The translations under genes were made by a program, and so were the position numbers. From Symbiodinium natans (taxonomy: Eukaryota; Sar; Dinophyceae; Suessiales; Symbiodiniaceae): a DNA stretch of 64,000 nucleotides. How positions within the stretch are numbered: the stretch's first letter is position 1; every line of letters starts with the position of its first letter. The stretch lies in assembly GCA_905221605.1 (NCBI GenBank), contig CAJNDS010002679.1:1053501-1117500 (forward strand). The letters are read 5' to 3'. A model generated the notes under the pieces. That model did not search any database. It was given only the letters and a program-made list of their open reading frames with translations, and was not told the DNA's origin. This document shows, piece after piece, positions 42,467-53,251 of this stretch.

Positions 42467-43348
42467 ACCCGCTCTGCCCTTCCTCCCTTTTTTTGCGAGA
42501 CCCTCTTTCCTCATTTCCTGTCCTGGGGCCGGCCCGGCTGCCGAGGCGGCGCGCGCAAGCGTTTACAATTAGGATGTTGCAGTGGGCAAAGGAAAGGAAG
42601 CTGGGACTGAGACGTGGTGGAGCATCCTGGACTGCTTCTCATTGGCCTGGTAGCGCATGTACCATCCTCAGCGTTGTGTTTCTGCTTTTAGAAGTCCACT
42701 GTAATGAAGGCTTTTAAGGGAGTTGCTCGGGGAACTCCGTCTCCATTTGAGGCATAAGGGTTCGCTCATGTTACCTCTGAGTCTCACGCCCTTGAGGAGC
42801 TGCAGGTTTCTTGACGTGTCCGTCTTTGCCTTGCGCACGTCCCACCTCAGCGCGCAGTCGACGTGTCAAGGTACGGCCAGCGCAGCCCTTCTGCAGGCAC
42901 TGCGCAAGCAAAAAAGGCATGCCGGGGCCCCTAGCATTCTCTTGCTCTTCTGGATGATCTTTGCAGCCTGGTTTTGGCGGACGATGCTGATTTCAACAAA
43001 AACTTCCCAGGGTGAGAGCAGTCCGCTCCTACGAACGCAAGACGTTTCTTGATTCTCTTCGTTTCTTAACTGTCGGAGACACCACACCAGAACAATGGCA
43101 ACCCCGGCCTTCAGCTCTTGCTTGATGCGCTTTCGTGTGATGGCCCCACGAATGTTCTTCTGCAGCAATGCGATGGCTTTCTGCTCGTGCGCCTTCGACC
43201 TTGGGCGCACCCGCAGGGAGCGCGTGCTGTCTTTTCAGAACGCCGTGGCATCCTCGATTGTGGTCAAGTGCTGCAAGGCCGGTGCATGATGTGCGAAGGG
43301 TCATCTGCAATCACATCGTTGCGGAAGTTGTAGTAGTAGCCTGGCTGG
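38791..43348 (-). CDS. IQ-motif protein with WW-like segment, at least 8 exons
   Basis: Exons on the minus strand, 5' to 3': 43348 to about 43275 (QPGYYYNFRNDVIADDPSHI, WW-like YYYN..); 43230-43103 (IALLQKNIRGAITRKRIKQ); 43002 to about 42915 (AAKIIQKSKRML); 41572-41486 (LRTIQRYYRGRLYGRR); 40378 to about 40313 (IMLQRNWRRFQ); 40204-40165 (LDVKVILYDRMET, donor GTAAGG); 39890-39799 (QRFLELIRSKLEGSAAVLL); 39493-39424; 38873-38791 (FVLRPAEIQEVLSQVK, donor GTGAGC). Four exons carry IQ motifs (IQxxxRGxxxR), which bind calmodulin or myosin light chains; a canonical one is in 41572-41486. Together with the WW-like piece they suggest a cytoskeletal or centrosomal scaffold (inference). Linking all exons into one gene rests on strand, spacing and theme; phases were not all checked. 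Introns hold two telomere-like tracts and a C84 run. Further 5' exons may lie at 43.6-43.8 kb. Confidence 0.5.
39364..40024 (+). repeat. Telomere-like tracts inside the IQ-gene introns
   Basis: A degenerate block at 39364-39412 and a cleaner one at 39935-40024 (about 12 TTTAGGG units, variants GTGCAGGG and GGCTTAGGG). Both are G-rich on the plus strand, antisense to the host gene. Confidence 0.85.
41841..41912 (+). repeat. Telomere-like tract
   Basis: About ten TTTAGGG-type units with TTAAGG and TTGGGG variants, in another presumed intron of the IQ-motif gene. Confidence 0.85.
42381..42464 (+). repeat. C84 homopolymer
   Basis: Eighty-four consecutive C. The poly-Pro ORFs crossing it are artefacts. 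The true length in the genome may differ, as homopolymers this long are hard to sequence. Confidence 0.9.
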
Positions 43349-43359
43349 CTGAATTCTGT

Positions 43360-44940
43360 GGCGATTTGTGGCGGGCTGATCATCACTCAGGTGCGTGGTC
43401 CCTCAGGCCTTCGGCCGTCGGCGCGAGCCGCGGGGGCTTCAAGCCTTGGGATTCCCAAAGCCAAACCAAGATCCACGAGAAGCACAGAAGATCACATGGA
43501 AGCACTGCAATCATACCCGAAATCTGAACGTTTCAAGGGTCAAGGTTGCTCGAGGTCGCTGCGCTTCAGGAACCAGTGCTTCTCTGGCGCTTGTAGCAAG
43601 GCGGCTTCGAATGTGTCGGCCTAAAGTCCCCGGAGCTCGGAGCAACTCGGAGCAAGCGCATCAGCCCAAGACCCTCATCGACCCCATCAGCTCTGAGCGC
43701 CGCACGTGGAAGAAGAGCCACGTGTCTCCACTTTTGGAGCCATTTCGGTCCGACCTGAAAGGACTTGCATTGACTAGCAGTGACTAGTAGCACCACAGCC
43801 CGGCAGGTTTCAATATCTGAAACTGCAGACGACAGCCTGCAGCAACAGCCATGTCTGCCAAGGTGCTGGTTGTCTCGTGCCAGGAACCGGCGCCGCATGG
43901 AGAAGCCAACGTTCAAGAGCGGCAGGTGATCATGCATTCGGGCGGCCTACACCACAGAGCGACCGGGCTTCAAGCCATGATCCGGGATTTGGTGCGGGGT
44001 TGAAGATAGTGCGCCTCGGACGCTGTCAGGTATCTGCAGCCCGGAATCGGCGACGGCCAGTGCTTCTTCCCCCGCGCAGTCCTGGGCCGTGCACGACATG
44101 TGCTTATGTGCATGGCAGGATCCATCATGGCACAAGTCGCGCTCAGATCCGAGCTTGTGCGATGAAAGGAAGCAAGTGGCGCAGAAGTAGTCTGTACCTT
44201 CATGAGGTCGGCAAAGTCAACAGTGTGTCAACGCGACATGCAAGTCTGCGACGCAAGCTGTCAAGACGAAGGTCACACTGCTGGCACCATACGATTGCAT
44301 CCGGAATGCCACACCTGCCACATGCTCTACTTTGGGAACTACGAAGTCTGCACAGAGACTGGGCGGGCTTAGATTGGACACCTGCGCATTGCAGGTCACC
44401 GCGCAACATGCTTTCAAACATGACCGGTGGTGCTCGCTACATTTCATCTGCACAAACCCACGATACCTCAGCCCAGCACATTTTGCAGGTCTTGGAGTCT
44501 TGGGGTCGTCTATGCATTCACGCATTGGCAAAGCAGCTTCTGACAGCATAAAGATGCCTAAAGAATCCGGTCTCAGTCTCTCCAAGCTCCGGGCTCCCAG
44601 AGGAACTCGTTCTGTCGGGTGTCCTTTGAGAACGGCAAAAGTCGGGGCTTGTTTCGGGGCTTCTTAGGTATATAGGGACTTACTTAAGGTATATATAGGG
44701 GTCAGATAGGGGAAAAAGATTAAGGGTCGCTTCTAGGGGCGGCTCGGACTTCGAAGACTTCAAAACCCAGTCCTCGAGATGCTCACGGAACCGCCTGGCG
44801 GGTAACCCAAATTGGGAACTGGGAGCTTATGAACCTGGCTTTCGCCTCAGATGCCTTGTGCGCAAGCTGCTGTGTGCTGAGGAGGCCGCGAGCCAGAATC
44901 CACTTCTACCCATGACCATGAAGCCACTTCTACCCATGAC
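43360..44940. other. Possible exons, no recognised domain
   Basis: The minus strand near 43760-43640 follows an excellent acceptor (CAAGTCCTTTCAG) and stays open in two frames; a following piece near 43620-43550 encodes ADTFEAALLQAPEKHWFLKR. They may be the 5' exons of the IQ-motif gene. The long plus-strand ORF 43877-44551 has no motif. Confidence 0.3.
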
Positions 44941-44942
44941 CA
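44900..44942. repeat. 19-bp near-tandem duplication
   Basis: CCACTTCTACCCATGACCA occurs at 44900-44918 and again at 44924-44942, five bases apart, with no mismatch. It ends at the splice donor of the neighbouring exon. Confidence 0.9.
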
Positions 44943-44947
44943 CCTAC

Positions 44948-45651
44948 CTCAATCTCAACCTCCCACTTTCCACCAGCCTAATCATCGGGTGCACGATCTG
45001 CATGCGATCCGAGGGCAGGTGGACGTAGAAGCGAGTGTCTTGCTTCACAATCACCTGCCGCTGCTCTCTACGCCATGACATGAAAACCGTGCCAGGGACA
45101 CACAGATCAACCTCTGAACACAAGACTCCTACACTCGCTGTGCCCTGCTGAGCAGCCTCCCATTCGGGAGCCAAAGAGTAGCGAAGCGCAAACCTTCAGA
45201 GCGGCTGCAACCACTCGGGGCTTCGAAGCTCTGTTTTGGCTCCCTGGCCCAAAAGATTCGGCAGCTTGACACCGCCGGGTGCCACTGGGTGCCCCCGCAT
45301 GCAATACCAGTACAGATCGGGGTGTGGACGCACACCGAGCTGTGCTGCCATATCCTTCACCATCTTCGGAGTGATCTGGCACCTGCCCGTAGGCGAAGGG
45401 AGCCCTGGAAGGGCTGGTAGAGGTTTGGTTGTATAAACTTCGCACGTTTCGTCCATCTGACTGAGCTCGGAACTGCTTCATGTTGTCCGGAATGCCACGC
45501 GTGCGCAGGAAGACTCGCATGGCGCTGAGGCCTTTCAGCTTGAACTGCCTCAGAGAGCTCGGGAGTGCTTGGCCAAACAAGCATGCCCTGAAAAGCCCTC
45601 GAATCACAATGTCGGGGCAGTCGAACTGTGACTGCCGCACTAGTAGAAACA
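44948..45651 (-). CDS. Unknown protein, three exons
   Basis: Exon 1 (from about 45651, after GGAACCGCAG) encodes VFLLVRQSQFDCPDIVIRG, then LPSSLRQFKLKGLSAMRVFL and IPDNMKQFRAQ. Exon 2 (about 45380-45200, after ATCACTCCGAAG) encodes MVKDMAAQLGVRPHPDLYWY and PGGVKLPNLLGQGAKTEL. Exon 3 (45121-44948) follows TCTTGTGTTCAG, ends at donor GTAGGTGG and encodes VDLCVPGTVFMSWRREQRQ then FYVHLPSDRMQIVHPMIR. Good splice sites and ordinary composition make coding very likely. I do not recognise the family. The protein continues on both sides. Confidence 0.55.
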
Positions 45652-45779
45652 CCTGCGGTTCCCTTCATCTGACAATAGCATAAGGTGGGAACTTGATCTG
45701 CGCATCCAGCACATCCGGACCGGTGTTGCCTGGCACAACTGCCGATGGCATCGGCCAGGTCAGAAGCCAATCGAACAAG

Positions 45780-46785
45780 GCGGCTGTTGTGACATCATCG
45801 TGCTTAGAACTGCTCTGCTCCTATAAGCCATGGTGCAGTCGTCTGTCAGATGTCGCGCCAAAAGTGTGTTGTTCTGACACACGCCAACCGAGCCTATGGA
45901 AATCAAAAACGGCGATGTCCCAAACCTCTCCAAAGTATCCCTTCTGTGCCCCGGCGCAAGGTTTTAAGGGCACCTCATAAGACCCTCGCAGCCCAAATCA
46001 ACAGCTCGACCAAAAGCCCTGCCTTTCTGCTGGCGGTTGATGTCTTCCGGGTGGGCCTGGGTCTCCTCCTCTTCCCGCAGCCCTGTCATGTGAAGCTGCT
46101 CAGTCCCATCTCTGTGCTTTCAAGAGAGAGACAGAAAAGGCAGCTGCGGCTGAAGAATAGGGAGCTGCCATAAACCATGCGACTCGAAAGATGTTCTGCT
46201 TGTGTGTTCGAGGGCTTCGAGCCGGACAGTTTGGTGTTGGCAGCCTATCCTTTTCTCACACATGTGCTCACGGTTCGCGGTGGACGAGCGCCGAGCCGTA
46301 ATCGAGCATCTCGTCCTTGGACAGCCCGGACTTCGACCCAGCCTAGGCCATGCCACAGACGCTTCGGGATGAGGGGTCGGAGGTCCTTTCTTGCTCACTG
46401 GAAACCGCCTTATTGTCAACTGCGCAGCATGTGAAAGACTGCAAGCACCAGCATGCAAACCGCAGCATGCCATGGTAGACGCTTATCTGCCAAGCTCATG
46501 GTGCCTCACCGACAGGAAAAGCCGTTCAGGGTTTAGACGTCAGGGTCCATGGCTGCAGCTATAGGACTTGGGGGCTAGCCCTTTGATATAAGATCTTGCT
46601 CTTTGCTTGTGTACGCTTGTCACAGGGAAATAGATCACGCGACGTACACCCTGACCACGAAACAGCATCGCTACTTGATGGCTCATATGCAACCTGATGA
46701 ACAACCACAGATTGATCGCACTCGAAACTCCATGCACACAAAAAAAATCCTGAAAGCACCCTTCAAATTGCTGCAAGAGTTTCCT
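45780..46785. other. No recognisable gene
   Basis: Short ORFs on both strands without motifs. Confidence 0.3.
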
Positions 46786-46789
46786 TCGG

Positions 46790-47191
46790 TTAATTCCGGC
46801 TTGGGATGCCAGAAGACTCCGTGTAGTTCTGTTCAGCTCGGCTGTTGGGCCCCAGCCTCTTCGCCAGCCTTGTCAGGCCCTTCCTCCTGGCACGCTTGTG
46901 TTCGGGGTCTTCTACTGGCTTAAGACAACTTTGGGTTGGCGATCCTGTGCCAAGGCCACTAGCACAGGGACAAGCAGCAGAGAGCGACAAGCACCAGTGA
47001 GCACAAGAGGCAATGCGGCAACAGCCCGCAGCATCCTCCTCGTCCTCCACATCGGAAAGGGTGTCCTTGTGGATGTCAATATACCTCTGTGCATGACTTT
47101 GGACGGCAGCTTTCAAGGCGAGCGCTTCCCTCAACGCAATCGGCATGTGAACGCGCCGAATCCAGATCCATTTTCGTTGCATGCTTGAGGC
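46790..47191 (-). CDS. Last two exons of an unknown basic protein
   Basis: Exon 47191 to about 47030 follows a strong acceptor (CACTCTCAGTTTCAG) and encodes RKWIWIRRVHMPIALREALA, then RYIDIHKDTLSDVEDEEDAA. The terminal exon 46918-46790 (129 bp, phase 0, after GTTGTCTTAAG) encodes PVEDPEHKRARRKGLTRLAK, then AEQNYTESSGIPSRN and a TAA stop. The acidic then basic tail gives no family. The donor of the first exon is not fixed. Confidence 0.55.
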   Translation of the reverse strand, partial: ASSMQRKWIWIRRVHMPIALREALALKAAVQSHAQRYIDIHKDTLSDVEDEEDAAGCCRIASCAHWCLSLSAACPCASGLGTGSPTQSCLKPVEDPEHKRARRKGLTRLAKRLGPNSRAEQNYTESSGIPSRN

Positions 47192-47941
47192 CTGAAACTG
47201 AGAGTGACTCTGTCCATGTAACTCTCTGTCGTGCCGAGGTTGAGGACTTATCTGGGTCACATAAGAACAGTAGAACAGTTCAGTATAGCGCGCTGGGTTG
47301 AAGTTGATACGGTTCTAGCACTGGCCCGCAGATACTGCCACCATGCGCCAGTCTGCCTCTGCCTCGACAATGGAACGACTGTTCAGATCTTCCTACCACT
47401 TTGATCATTGATTGTTATCACCGTAGATACTGAACGGAACAGCAGGGTCGGTGGCCAACGTGATGGAAATGTGCCTACTTATAGCATGGGAGCGACAAAG
47501 CCTCACTACATGACGGCCCCTTGCCACCTCCCCTGCAGATATCAACCTACAGCTTGTGAGAAATGGAAAATCCAGCGAACTGGAAATTTCTCTTCGCTCG
47601 CGCCCGACTCAGAACACCCCCAAGGGCAACCAAGGGCCCAGATTCGTCAGATTCTGACTGATCATACTGGGGATTCCCGGAACTAGCTCAACTCCACCAC
47701 GTCGCGAAGACGGCGCAGGTGAGCCCGCTCGCTATGCATACAACTGACGGGGCCCACGTCTTCAACGCAGCCCCGCCGAGGGATCAACGGGATCCAGAAG
47801 GACTCGGCCCGGGAAACTGGCACGAACTGCCGAGATGGCCGAAACCTTGCTGCACGAGCCAAGAGCAGCTAATGAGCAGCCCCTGTGGACCCATGCATCA
47901 AGGGAAGAATGAGAAGAGCAGAGTATAGGGAACTCCCAAAA

Positions 47942-48759
47942 TCACGCTGCAGCTGCACGCAAGGTGCGCAGCTCTCTGTTGTACTCTTTGCATCTCTTCG
48001 CTGGACTCTCATGATCTTGGACGTAGGCCCAGGGACGGCAAGTGAGGCGAAACTGGTGAACGCGCTGTTCGCGGAGTCCCAAGCCGAATTTCGAGCTCCT
48101 TGCGGTGATGGGCGGAGTCGGAAGAGGCCTCAGAGTCGGAGAGTAGACCTCGAGGCATCTCGTTCCGAACAAACTCGAAAGCAGGATCCACTTCAGCACT
48201 CACGAGCCGGAAGGTCCGCTGCGGCTCCAGCTTGGGGACCCTGGGCGTGACGCCCGCCAGGACCTCTTCCAAGCTGCTGGCCACGACCACCCTCGTGCGC
48301 CTCTCGCAGGGTTAGGAGGGTCTTTTTGTGAAAGGGGCTTTGGGGAGGTTTTTTGGAGAGCCAGGTTGACGTTGCAGAAACCGCCGACCTTGGGCGATGC
48401 TTGGCAGCGTTGTTGCGCGTCGAAGGCGGCACGGGCTTCTTCTGCTGCGGCTCGTCCCTGTCCCGTTTTGCCTGCTCCTCCATGTGCTTCAAGACCTCCA
48501 TACTTTCGGAAAGGTCACCCTGGTCGCTCCCATCCGTGCTCATGTCCGGTAGCGCCCCATCCGCATACTTGTTCAGCATGCCATGAATGTCGGCCAGCAA
48601 GCTGACCCAGTCGCCGTCGTTGTCCATGCTCAAGTTGAAGGTCGCCGTCTCACCCTTCGCCGACACCACCAATGAGACCTTCATGACTTCACAAGAAAAC
48701 ATGTTTGACATCAACGAGTTTTGCCAAACTGCACAATGTCGCGCCTGCATCTTGGCCAT
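47942..48759 (-). CDS. Unknown protein, probably three exons
   Basis: An upstream open stretch (about 48690-48360) encodes SLVVSAKGETATFNLSMDND, then WVSLLADIHGMLNKYADG and a charged EQAKRDRDEPQQKK region. The next piece (about 48300-48060) encodes SLEEVLAGVTPRVPKLEP and FRLVSAEVDPAFEFVRNE. The last exon (about 48053-47942, after CGTTCACCAG) encodes FRLTCRPWAYVQDHESPAKR, then EYNRELRTLR and a TGA stop. All are protein-like, in order and on one strand; junction phases are not settled. No domain recognised. Confidence 0.45.
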
Positions 48760-48884
48760 GGACAGGAAACCGTCGAGACGGAACTACCCAGACAACAAAT
48801 TGTCAAAGTAAGCCGAAACTGGGAGCGTGCATTCATCAGTTGAAGTTTTCTTGCGTGGGCAGGGCAGTTGGCAGAGGTCTTCAC

Positions 48885-49388
48885 TCAGACTTCACTCAAT
48901 GTTGAACGAGCCCATTCTGTTGAGCTCCATGTGAATATGGCCATAAATGGCTGTACAAGACGCTGCACAGCTTCGGCAACGCAAAGTCCAAGCGCGGGAC
49001 TGTTGAATGAATGCCGGGATCTTGCCGAGTGAGAGCGCCTTTGTTGCAACACAGTCAGCGTCATGTTGTCCGGCCGCATGCTATCGCATTGTGCAGGTGC
49101 ATGAAGCCACAGCCTGGAACGTGCTCTCAGGAAAGCAGCGCAAACGGAGCGTGTAGAGGAAGTCGACGTCCTACGGCCAAGCGGCACGAGGTGGTTTCCT
49201 GGATTGAGGAGCACTGCCACGTTGAGAACTTTGGGCAGTCCTCCATCTCTGTCACACTGTCCATGCTCTGTCTCGTGCACCATCCATGAAAAGGGTCGAT
49301 CCTTAATGATTAATGCGACAATCATTAGCAAGCACTGGTGCCTGACGACATCGGTGAGGCAATCTGCGAGGCATATAGAGGCCCGCAC
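48885..49388 (-). CDS. Open reading frame, possible terminal exon
   Basis: A 167-codon minus-strand ORF encodes DRPFSWMVHETEHGQCDRDG then GLPKVLNVAVLLNPGNHLVP. It lies just downstream of the stop of the next gene upstream, so it would belong to a separate gene. No domain and no clear splice sites; it may be chance. Confidence 0.3.
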   Translation of the reverse strand: MRASICLADCLTDVVRHQCLLMIVALIIKDRPFSWMVHETEHGQCDRDGGLPKVLNVAVLLNPGNHLVPLGRRTSTSSTRSVCAAFLRARSRLWLHAPAQCDSMRPDNMTLTVLQQRRSHSARSRHSFNSPALGLCVAEAVQRLVQPFMAIFTWSSTEWARSTLSEV

Positions 49389-49400
49389 GGCTCACCCGGG

Positions 49401-50102
49401 TTAGGTGTCACGATCTTGGAGGAGTCTGGAAAACCCCAGGCAAACGGATGGTACATCTGGACCTGGCAAGTGGTCTTCTGCCAAGCGTAACGCGAAAGAG
49501 GGGCCCTTGGAACCACACGAGTAAACTTTGAGAGTGTCAGAGGCTTCTGGTTGCAAAAACTTGCACGAAATGTCTGCCAGAGATGCATCCACGAAGTCGA
49601 TCCTCTGGTAGTAGATGCTCTCTAGTTCTCGCTGAAGCTCAAACCAAAGAATACCGTTGGAGTCCTGGGCAAGGCAGACTCTTGCAAGTCGAACTGAAGA
49701 GCCAGGGCCTAAGGCAAGAATCTATCCTTGACGTGCATGCGCAGAAACTGCTCTCGTTCCTTGCAGCGGTGAAATGTGCGGCATGACAGACAGACCAGAA
49801 GCACATGCGTTTTGCACATGAACGGTCTTCAGCGCAGCGATGGGCAAGAGCTGCAAGAGCTTTTGCGAACAGTGGGTCCTGCTTGTTCGAGAGGAACGTC
49901 TTGGCAAAAATGCAAGCCTCAAGTGCTCTTTTCATGCTTCACTCGCGATGTTCAACTTCGGTTGGGGTCAAAGTCTTGCTTGCCCCCTCAGCCCTGAAGG
50001 AGAATGATGAAAACTGGACTCTTAGCTCCTGCGTCAAAATGTTGTCTCAGGCATGCGCGTTCGCACCAACTTTGAATGTCTCGTTGACCAGGTCATTGAA
50101 AC
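49401..50102 (-). CDS. Unknown protein, 3' exons including a 308-bp terminal exon
   Basis: The terminal exon 49708-49401 follows GATTCTTGCCTTAG and runs 102 codons to TAA: RLARVCLAQDSNGILWFELQ, ELESIYYQRIDFVDASLADI, LKVYSCGSKGPSFALRLAED. A preceding exon ends at about 49740 with a GTCAAG donor whose phase fits. Further upstream, an exon at 50028 to about 49955 (after TTGACGCAG) encodes ELRVQFSSFSF and one at 50102 to about 50045 (after ATTGTGGTGCAG) encodes FNDLVNETFKVGANAH. Coding is well supported; I do not recognise the family. Confidence 0.55.
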
Positions 50103-50604
50103 CTGCACCACAATCAAGAGATGCCTCCAACCCGAAGGGTAGCAAGCATCAAAGCAAGCGTGCTGCAGCAGGGGTCTCCCGACCTTTGTTTTCACCTGCA
50201 TGCAAACTCACGATGGCCTGGACGGAACATCTGTGACCACCTCGCTCCGCTCCTTGCAGACTCTTCCAGCGCCATTCCTGCAAGAATGCTTGCGGAAGGA
50301 TGCAACGAAACAAGCAAAAAGCAACCGGGACCCTGAAACAGGGCCCCCCGCGAAAATGTGGCGGCTCCATGCCGTGAGACATTCGAATGGTCGCGGCCCG
50401 CACTCTTGGGTCCTGCAAGGGGAAACGAGGTGATACTTGGCCTGGCTGACGGATCAGAATGGCGTGCAAGCAAACCAACCCTGAGCGTCAGTTCTTTCAG
50501 CAGCCTTCAAGACCCACGAAAGCATACGACACATTCAACTGCAAGTACACCGTGTCTATGTAGGAGTTAAGGTTTCTCCTTAGCACCTTCGCCTTCCAGT
50601 TAGG

Positions 50605-50892
50605 TCATGCAGCCTCGTGACTAAGATGAGGGTGCGAGCTTTGCCGGTGGTACGTAGGAGGGTTGGGCGGCGGGACGCCGGGACGGTAAGGAGAACTCTG
50701 TGGAGTGCGAGCTTTGGCGGCGGGTGGTTCCCTTTGTAAGTCTTGGAGCCACAGTCGTAGTGCCAGAGGTGGCAAGCGTCTGCATCTCATCTGAGAATGC
50801 CTCTCAAAGAAGAAGACCGAGAATCGGTCTTCCGGCCTGGACCTAGTTCTTGCATAACGTTGACCTAACTCAACCTTAATCCTGGAACTCAC
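50605..50892 (-). CDS. Pro-rich open reading frame, possible terminal exon
   Basis: 95 codons: FSVFFFERHSQMRCRRLPP, LWLQDLQREPPAAKARTPQ, then a Pro/His/Ser-rich tail to a stop. Composition is biased and splice sites are unclear, so this is only a candidate. Confidence 0.3.
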   Translation of the reverse strand: MSSRIKVELGQRYARTRSRPEDRFSVFFFERHSQMRCRRLPPLALRLWLQDLQREPPAAKARTPQSSPYRPGVPPPNPPTYHRQSSHPHLSHEAA

Positions 50893-51206
50893 AGAAGGCC
50901 TTTCCTACCCACAGGCCTCGGTGTAGAGCTGCCTGTGGGAGACCGGTACCTGAAGGGAAACGAAGGGCTACGCTGTTTGTTATCCTGACATGATGAGTAA
51001 TATTTCTTTATGCTTGCTGTCGACACGTGCTACTATGGGCATACTTATGTTACCACTATCAACATGATGATTCTGAGTGCGATCACAGTGTTGAGGGCTT
51101 AGATGGCATCCAACCCTGCGCAAGCACCCGGCCTTGATGTTGCGGTTCACGATGTCTGGAAGGGTGGAGACTCGCCGCAGGTACTGCTGCCTCACGTGCC
51201 AGTTAA

Positions 51207-51265
51207 AGTTAGGGTTTAGGGTTTGGGTTTGGATTTAGGGATTCAAGGTGTAAGGTTTAGGGTTG
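51207..51265 (+). repeat. Telomere-like tract
   Basis: Degenerate TTTAGGG units, 20 bp beyond the stop codon of the neighbouring minus-strand gene. Confidence 0.75.
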
Positions 51266-51284
51266 TACGGGATCTGCACAAGCC

Positions 51285-51797
51285 TCACAACGTCTCAAAT
51301 AGCTTGTCCGTGGTCCAATTAGTTAGCTGCACGGCTACTACTTGGCTTCCACGCTGAAGGTTCATGGGCAGGTTGCGACGCACAAAGTCTCTGTCCTGCA
51401 CAGCGTGTGCTGTGACTTCCGCAAGACGCTGTGACTTCCGCAAGACATGCATCCAAGCACGTCGAACCCGCAAGACATTGGCTCCTTCTTGATTGCAAGC
51501 TGAGTGTCAGGGGTCCTTCGCAGGGAGGCTACACATGGCCAAGCAACGATATCGAGCAATGTCTCGTGTTCATCCCGAGATCTAAGCTGCGCACGATATG
51601 CCGGATTCGGCACCCCTTCCGACGGCATCCAGCGTTGTCTGCAGAGCAATTCGAAGAATTGAACAGTGCGCTGCCGGCGCACTAAATAACGGCACTTAGC
51701 TCTGGATGGAGTCCGGGCCCACCTGGCGAGCTCGCAGCTCGGCCTCCACTTCGTGCCGCGCGGCCGCCACATCCTCTGGCTCAGGATCGGGCCTCAT
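51285..51797 (-). CDS. Unknown protein, exons with clean splice sites
   Basis: An exon 51797-51723 begins with a possible ATG and encodes MRPDPEPEDVAAARHEVEA then ELRARQ, ending at donor GTGGGC in phase 0. A middle open piece (about 51690-51470) encodes RTVQFFELLCRQRWMPSEG and LRSRDEHETLLDIVAW, with uncertain limits. The terminal exon 51395-51285 (111 bp, phase 0, after ACGCTGTGCAG) encodes DRDFVRRNLPMNLQRGSQVV, AVQLTNWTTDKLFETL and a TGA stop. No family recognised. Confidence 0.5.
51409..51446. repeat. 19-bp perfect tandem duplication near a splice site
   Basis: GCTGTGACTTCCGCAAGAC occurs twice, adjacent and identical, in the intron just upstream (minus sense) of the terminal exon acceptor at 51396. 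Confidence 0.95.
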
Positions 51798-51799
51798 CC

Positions 51800-52780
51800 A
51801 CTGAACGAACACCACTCAACTGCACCCTTGAAACACTTCTTGAAACGATGTGGGATATGTGACCCTCGTCTCCATCAATTTTGCTGCCATTTCTCTCTCA
51901 CAAGCACTCACTTAGTCACCCCTTCGTGCCGAAACTAGGTCTCGTATTCTCATCACCACGAGGTCCCGGCGCACCCTCGCTTGAAGGCAACGCTGGCACG
52001 CTCAACGGCCTGGGAGATGCGCTGGGCCCGTCTCTTGCAACCCCCAGGCTCCTATCGCTGGATCCCAGGGGCACCTCCCAGCCCCTGAGAAACGTCATGT
52101 GTTCCGAGGGCTCGGCTTTGTCAGCTCGTAGGATGTGGCAGTCGGCCTTGGCTCAAACCATTTCAGCAAAAGCAAAGAACAAAGCCCGCCCAAAACCCGA
52201 CAAAACCCGACAGAACTCCGGACACAAACCCTATACAATTTCTATAAACCCTAAACCCCTAAACGAAACTTCCTGATCTTGGAAAGGGCCACTGGGGCCG
52301 CAGCGGCTCCGCCGTGAGCGCAGGATAGCCTCCCTGGCAGGGTGCGTGTGGTGCGCGTGGTGCGTGTGGTGCGCGTGGTGCGCGTGCTGGTTTTTGCACG
52401 GACCGTCAATGACAGGTGGGAAGGGCCAGGCTGGTGAGCTGCGCCCACTGCCGGTCGGCCTAGAGGGCGTCAAGAAGCGAAGCGAAACATGGCTGTGAAC
52501 CGAACAGCTCCGACAGTCGTATCGTGCGTGCGGCCATGTGCTAATATGTGCTGTCTGCTGCATGGGTGTGCCATCGCCAGCACGGCCTCCGCAGCTCGAG
52601 ACCCGCCCATGCTCGCAGCCTCAGAGCACCACAAAAACACCTTCAGGGAGCGGCCAACCAACTCCTTGAAACCCCGCTGAGTTCCATGCAGATTCCTTTG
52701 TCATTGCCTTGTTACAAAAACTCTGGAGATGCAGTTCTTCGCTTGTGCTTCGAAAAAACGGTACACAAAACTAACTCCCA
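51800..52780. other. No recognised gene; minisatellite and short telomere-like tract
   Basis: A GTGCGCGTGGT-type minisatellite lies at about 52341-52390 (His/Ala-rich on the minus strand) and a short CCCTAAA tract at 52241-52263. ORFs at 51881-52276 (plus) and 51916-52098 (minus) compete; neither has a motif. Confidence 0.35.
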
Positions 52781-52793
52781 TCTCTAAGGCCAC

Positions 52794-53112
52794 CGCTTGC
52801 GGGGGAAGCGGAATCTCTAACTCCTCGCCTGGCAGAGCTCCCTCTGGCACTGCCACGATCACTTCCTCGCCGCTTAGAGAAAGCAAGATCAACATAAGCC
52901 TCGCATGAAAATCATGAAAGGTCATCCAAAAAGCGCTTTGTTGACATGTGCTCTCCGGCTATTCTCACTCTTCTCACGTCCTGGCCACTGGGCGCTGTGA
53001 AGGACAGCTCGTCACCGGGTTGAGAACCTGCCGGGATGATGACGATCATGGTGTCCACTGGGGGAGCCTCGGCTGAAGGCGTAGGAGTTCCAGAAGGAAT
53101 GAGCTGACTCAT
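52794..53112 (-). CDS. Protein with VPxGxxPG repeats, first two exons
   Basis: Exon 1 (53112-52978) starts with ATG and encodes 45 residues including MIVIIPAGSQPGDELSFTAP; its donor is GTGAGA in phase 0. Exon 2 (52865-52794) encodes 24 residues, EVIVAVPEGALPGEELEIPL and onward, and ends at GTGGCC in phase 0. Each exon holds one unit of a repeat, V.VP.G..PGdeL....P, about 20 residues and beta-rich. Similar repeats occur in unannotated algal and dinoflagellate proteins; no function is known to me. An intron separates the two units. Confidence 0.6.
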
Positions 53113-53251
53113 TGAAGAAGCGACACAGCACGGTACGGCCGCAAGCAGCGTTCCTTTTTCTCCTCACGCAGCTGCCATCGAGGATGCCGCCTCGCAGGAT
53201 TCCCCCGCCACCCCCCCCGGCTACCCACAGTCCGAGGACACAAGAGGCCAG

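Noticed and set aside
42250-42717. Poly-proline ORFs in three frames
   Set aside because: They cross the C84 homopolymer, which is open in every frame.
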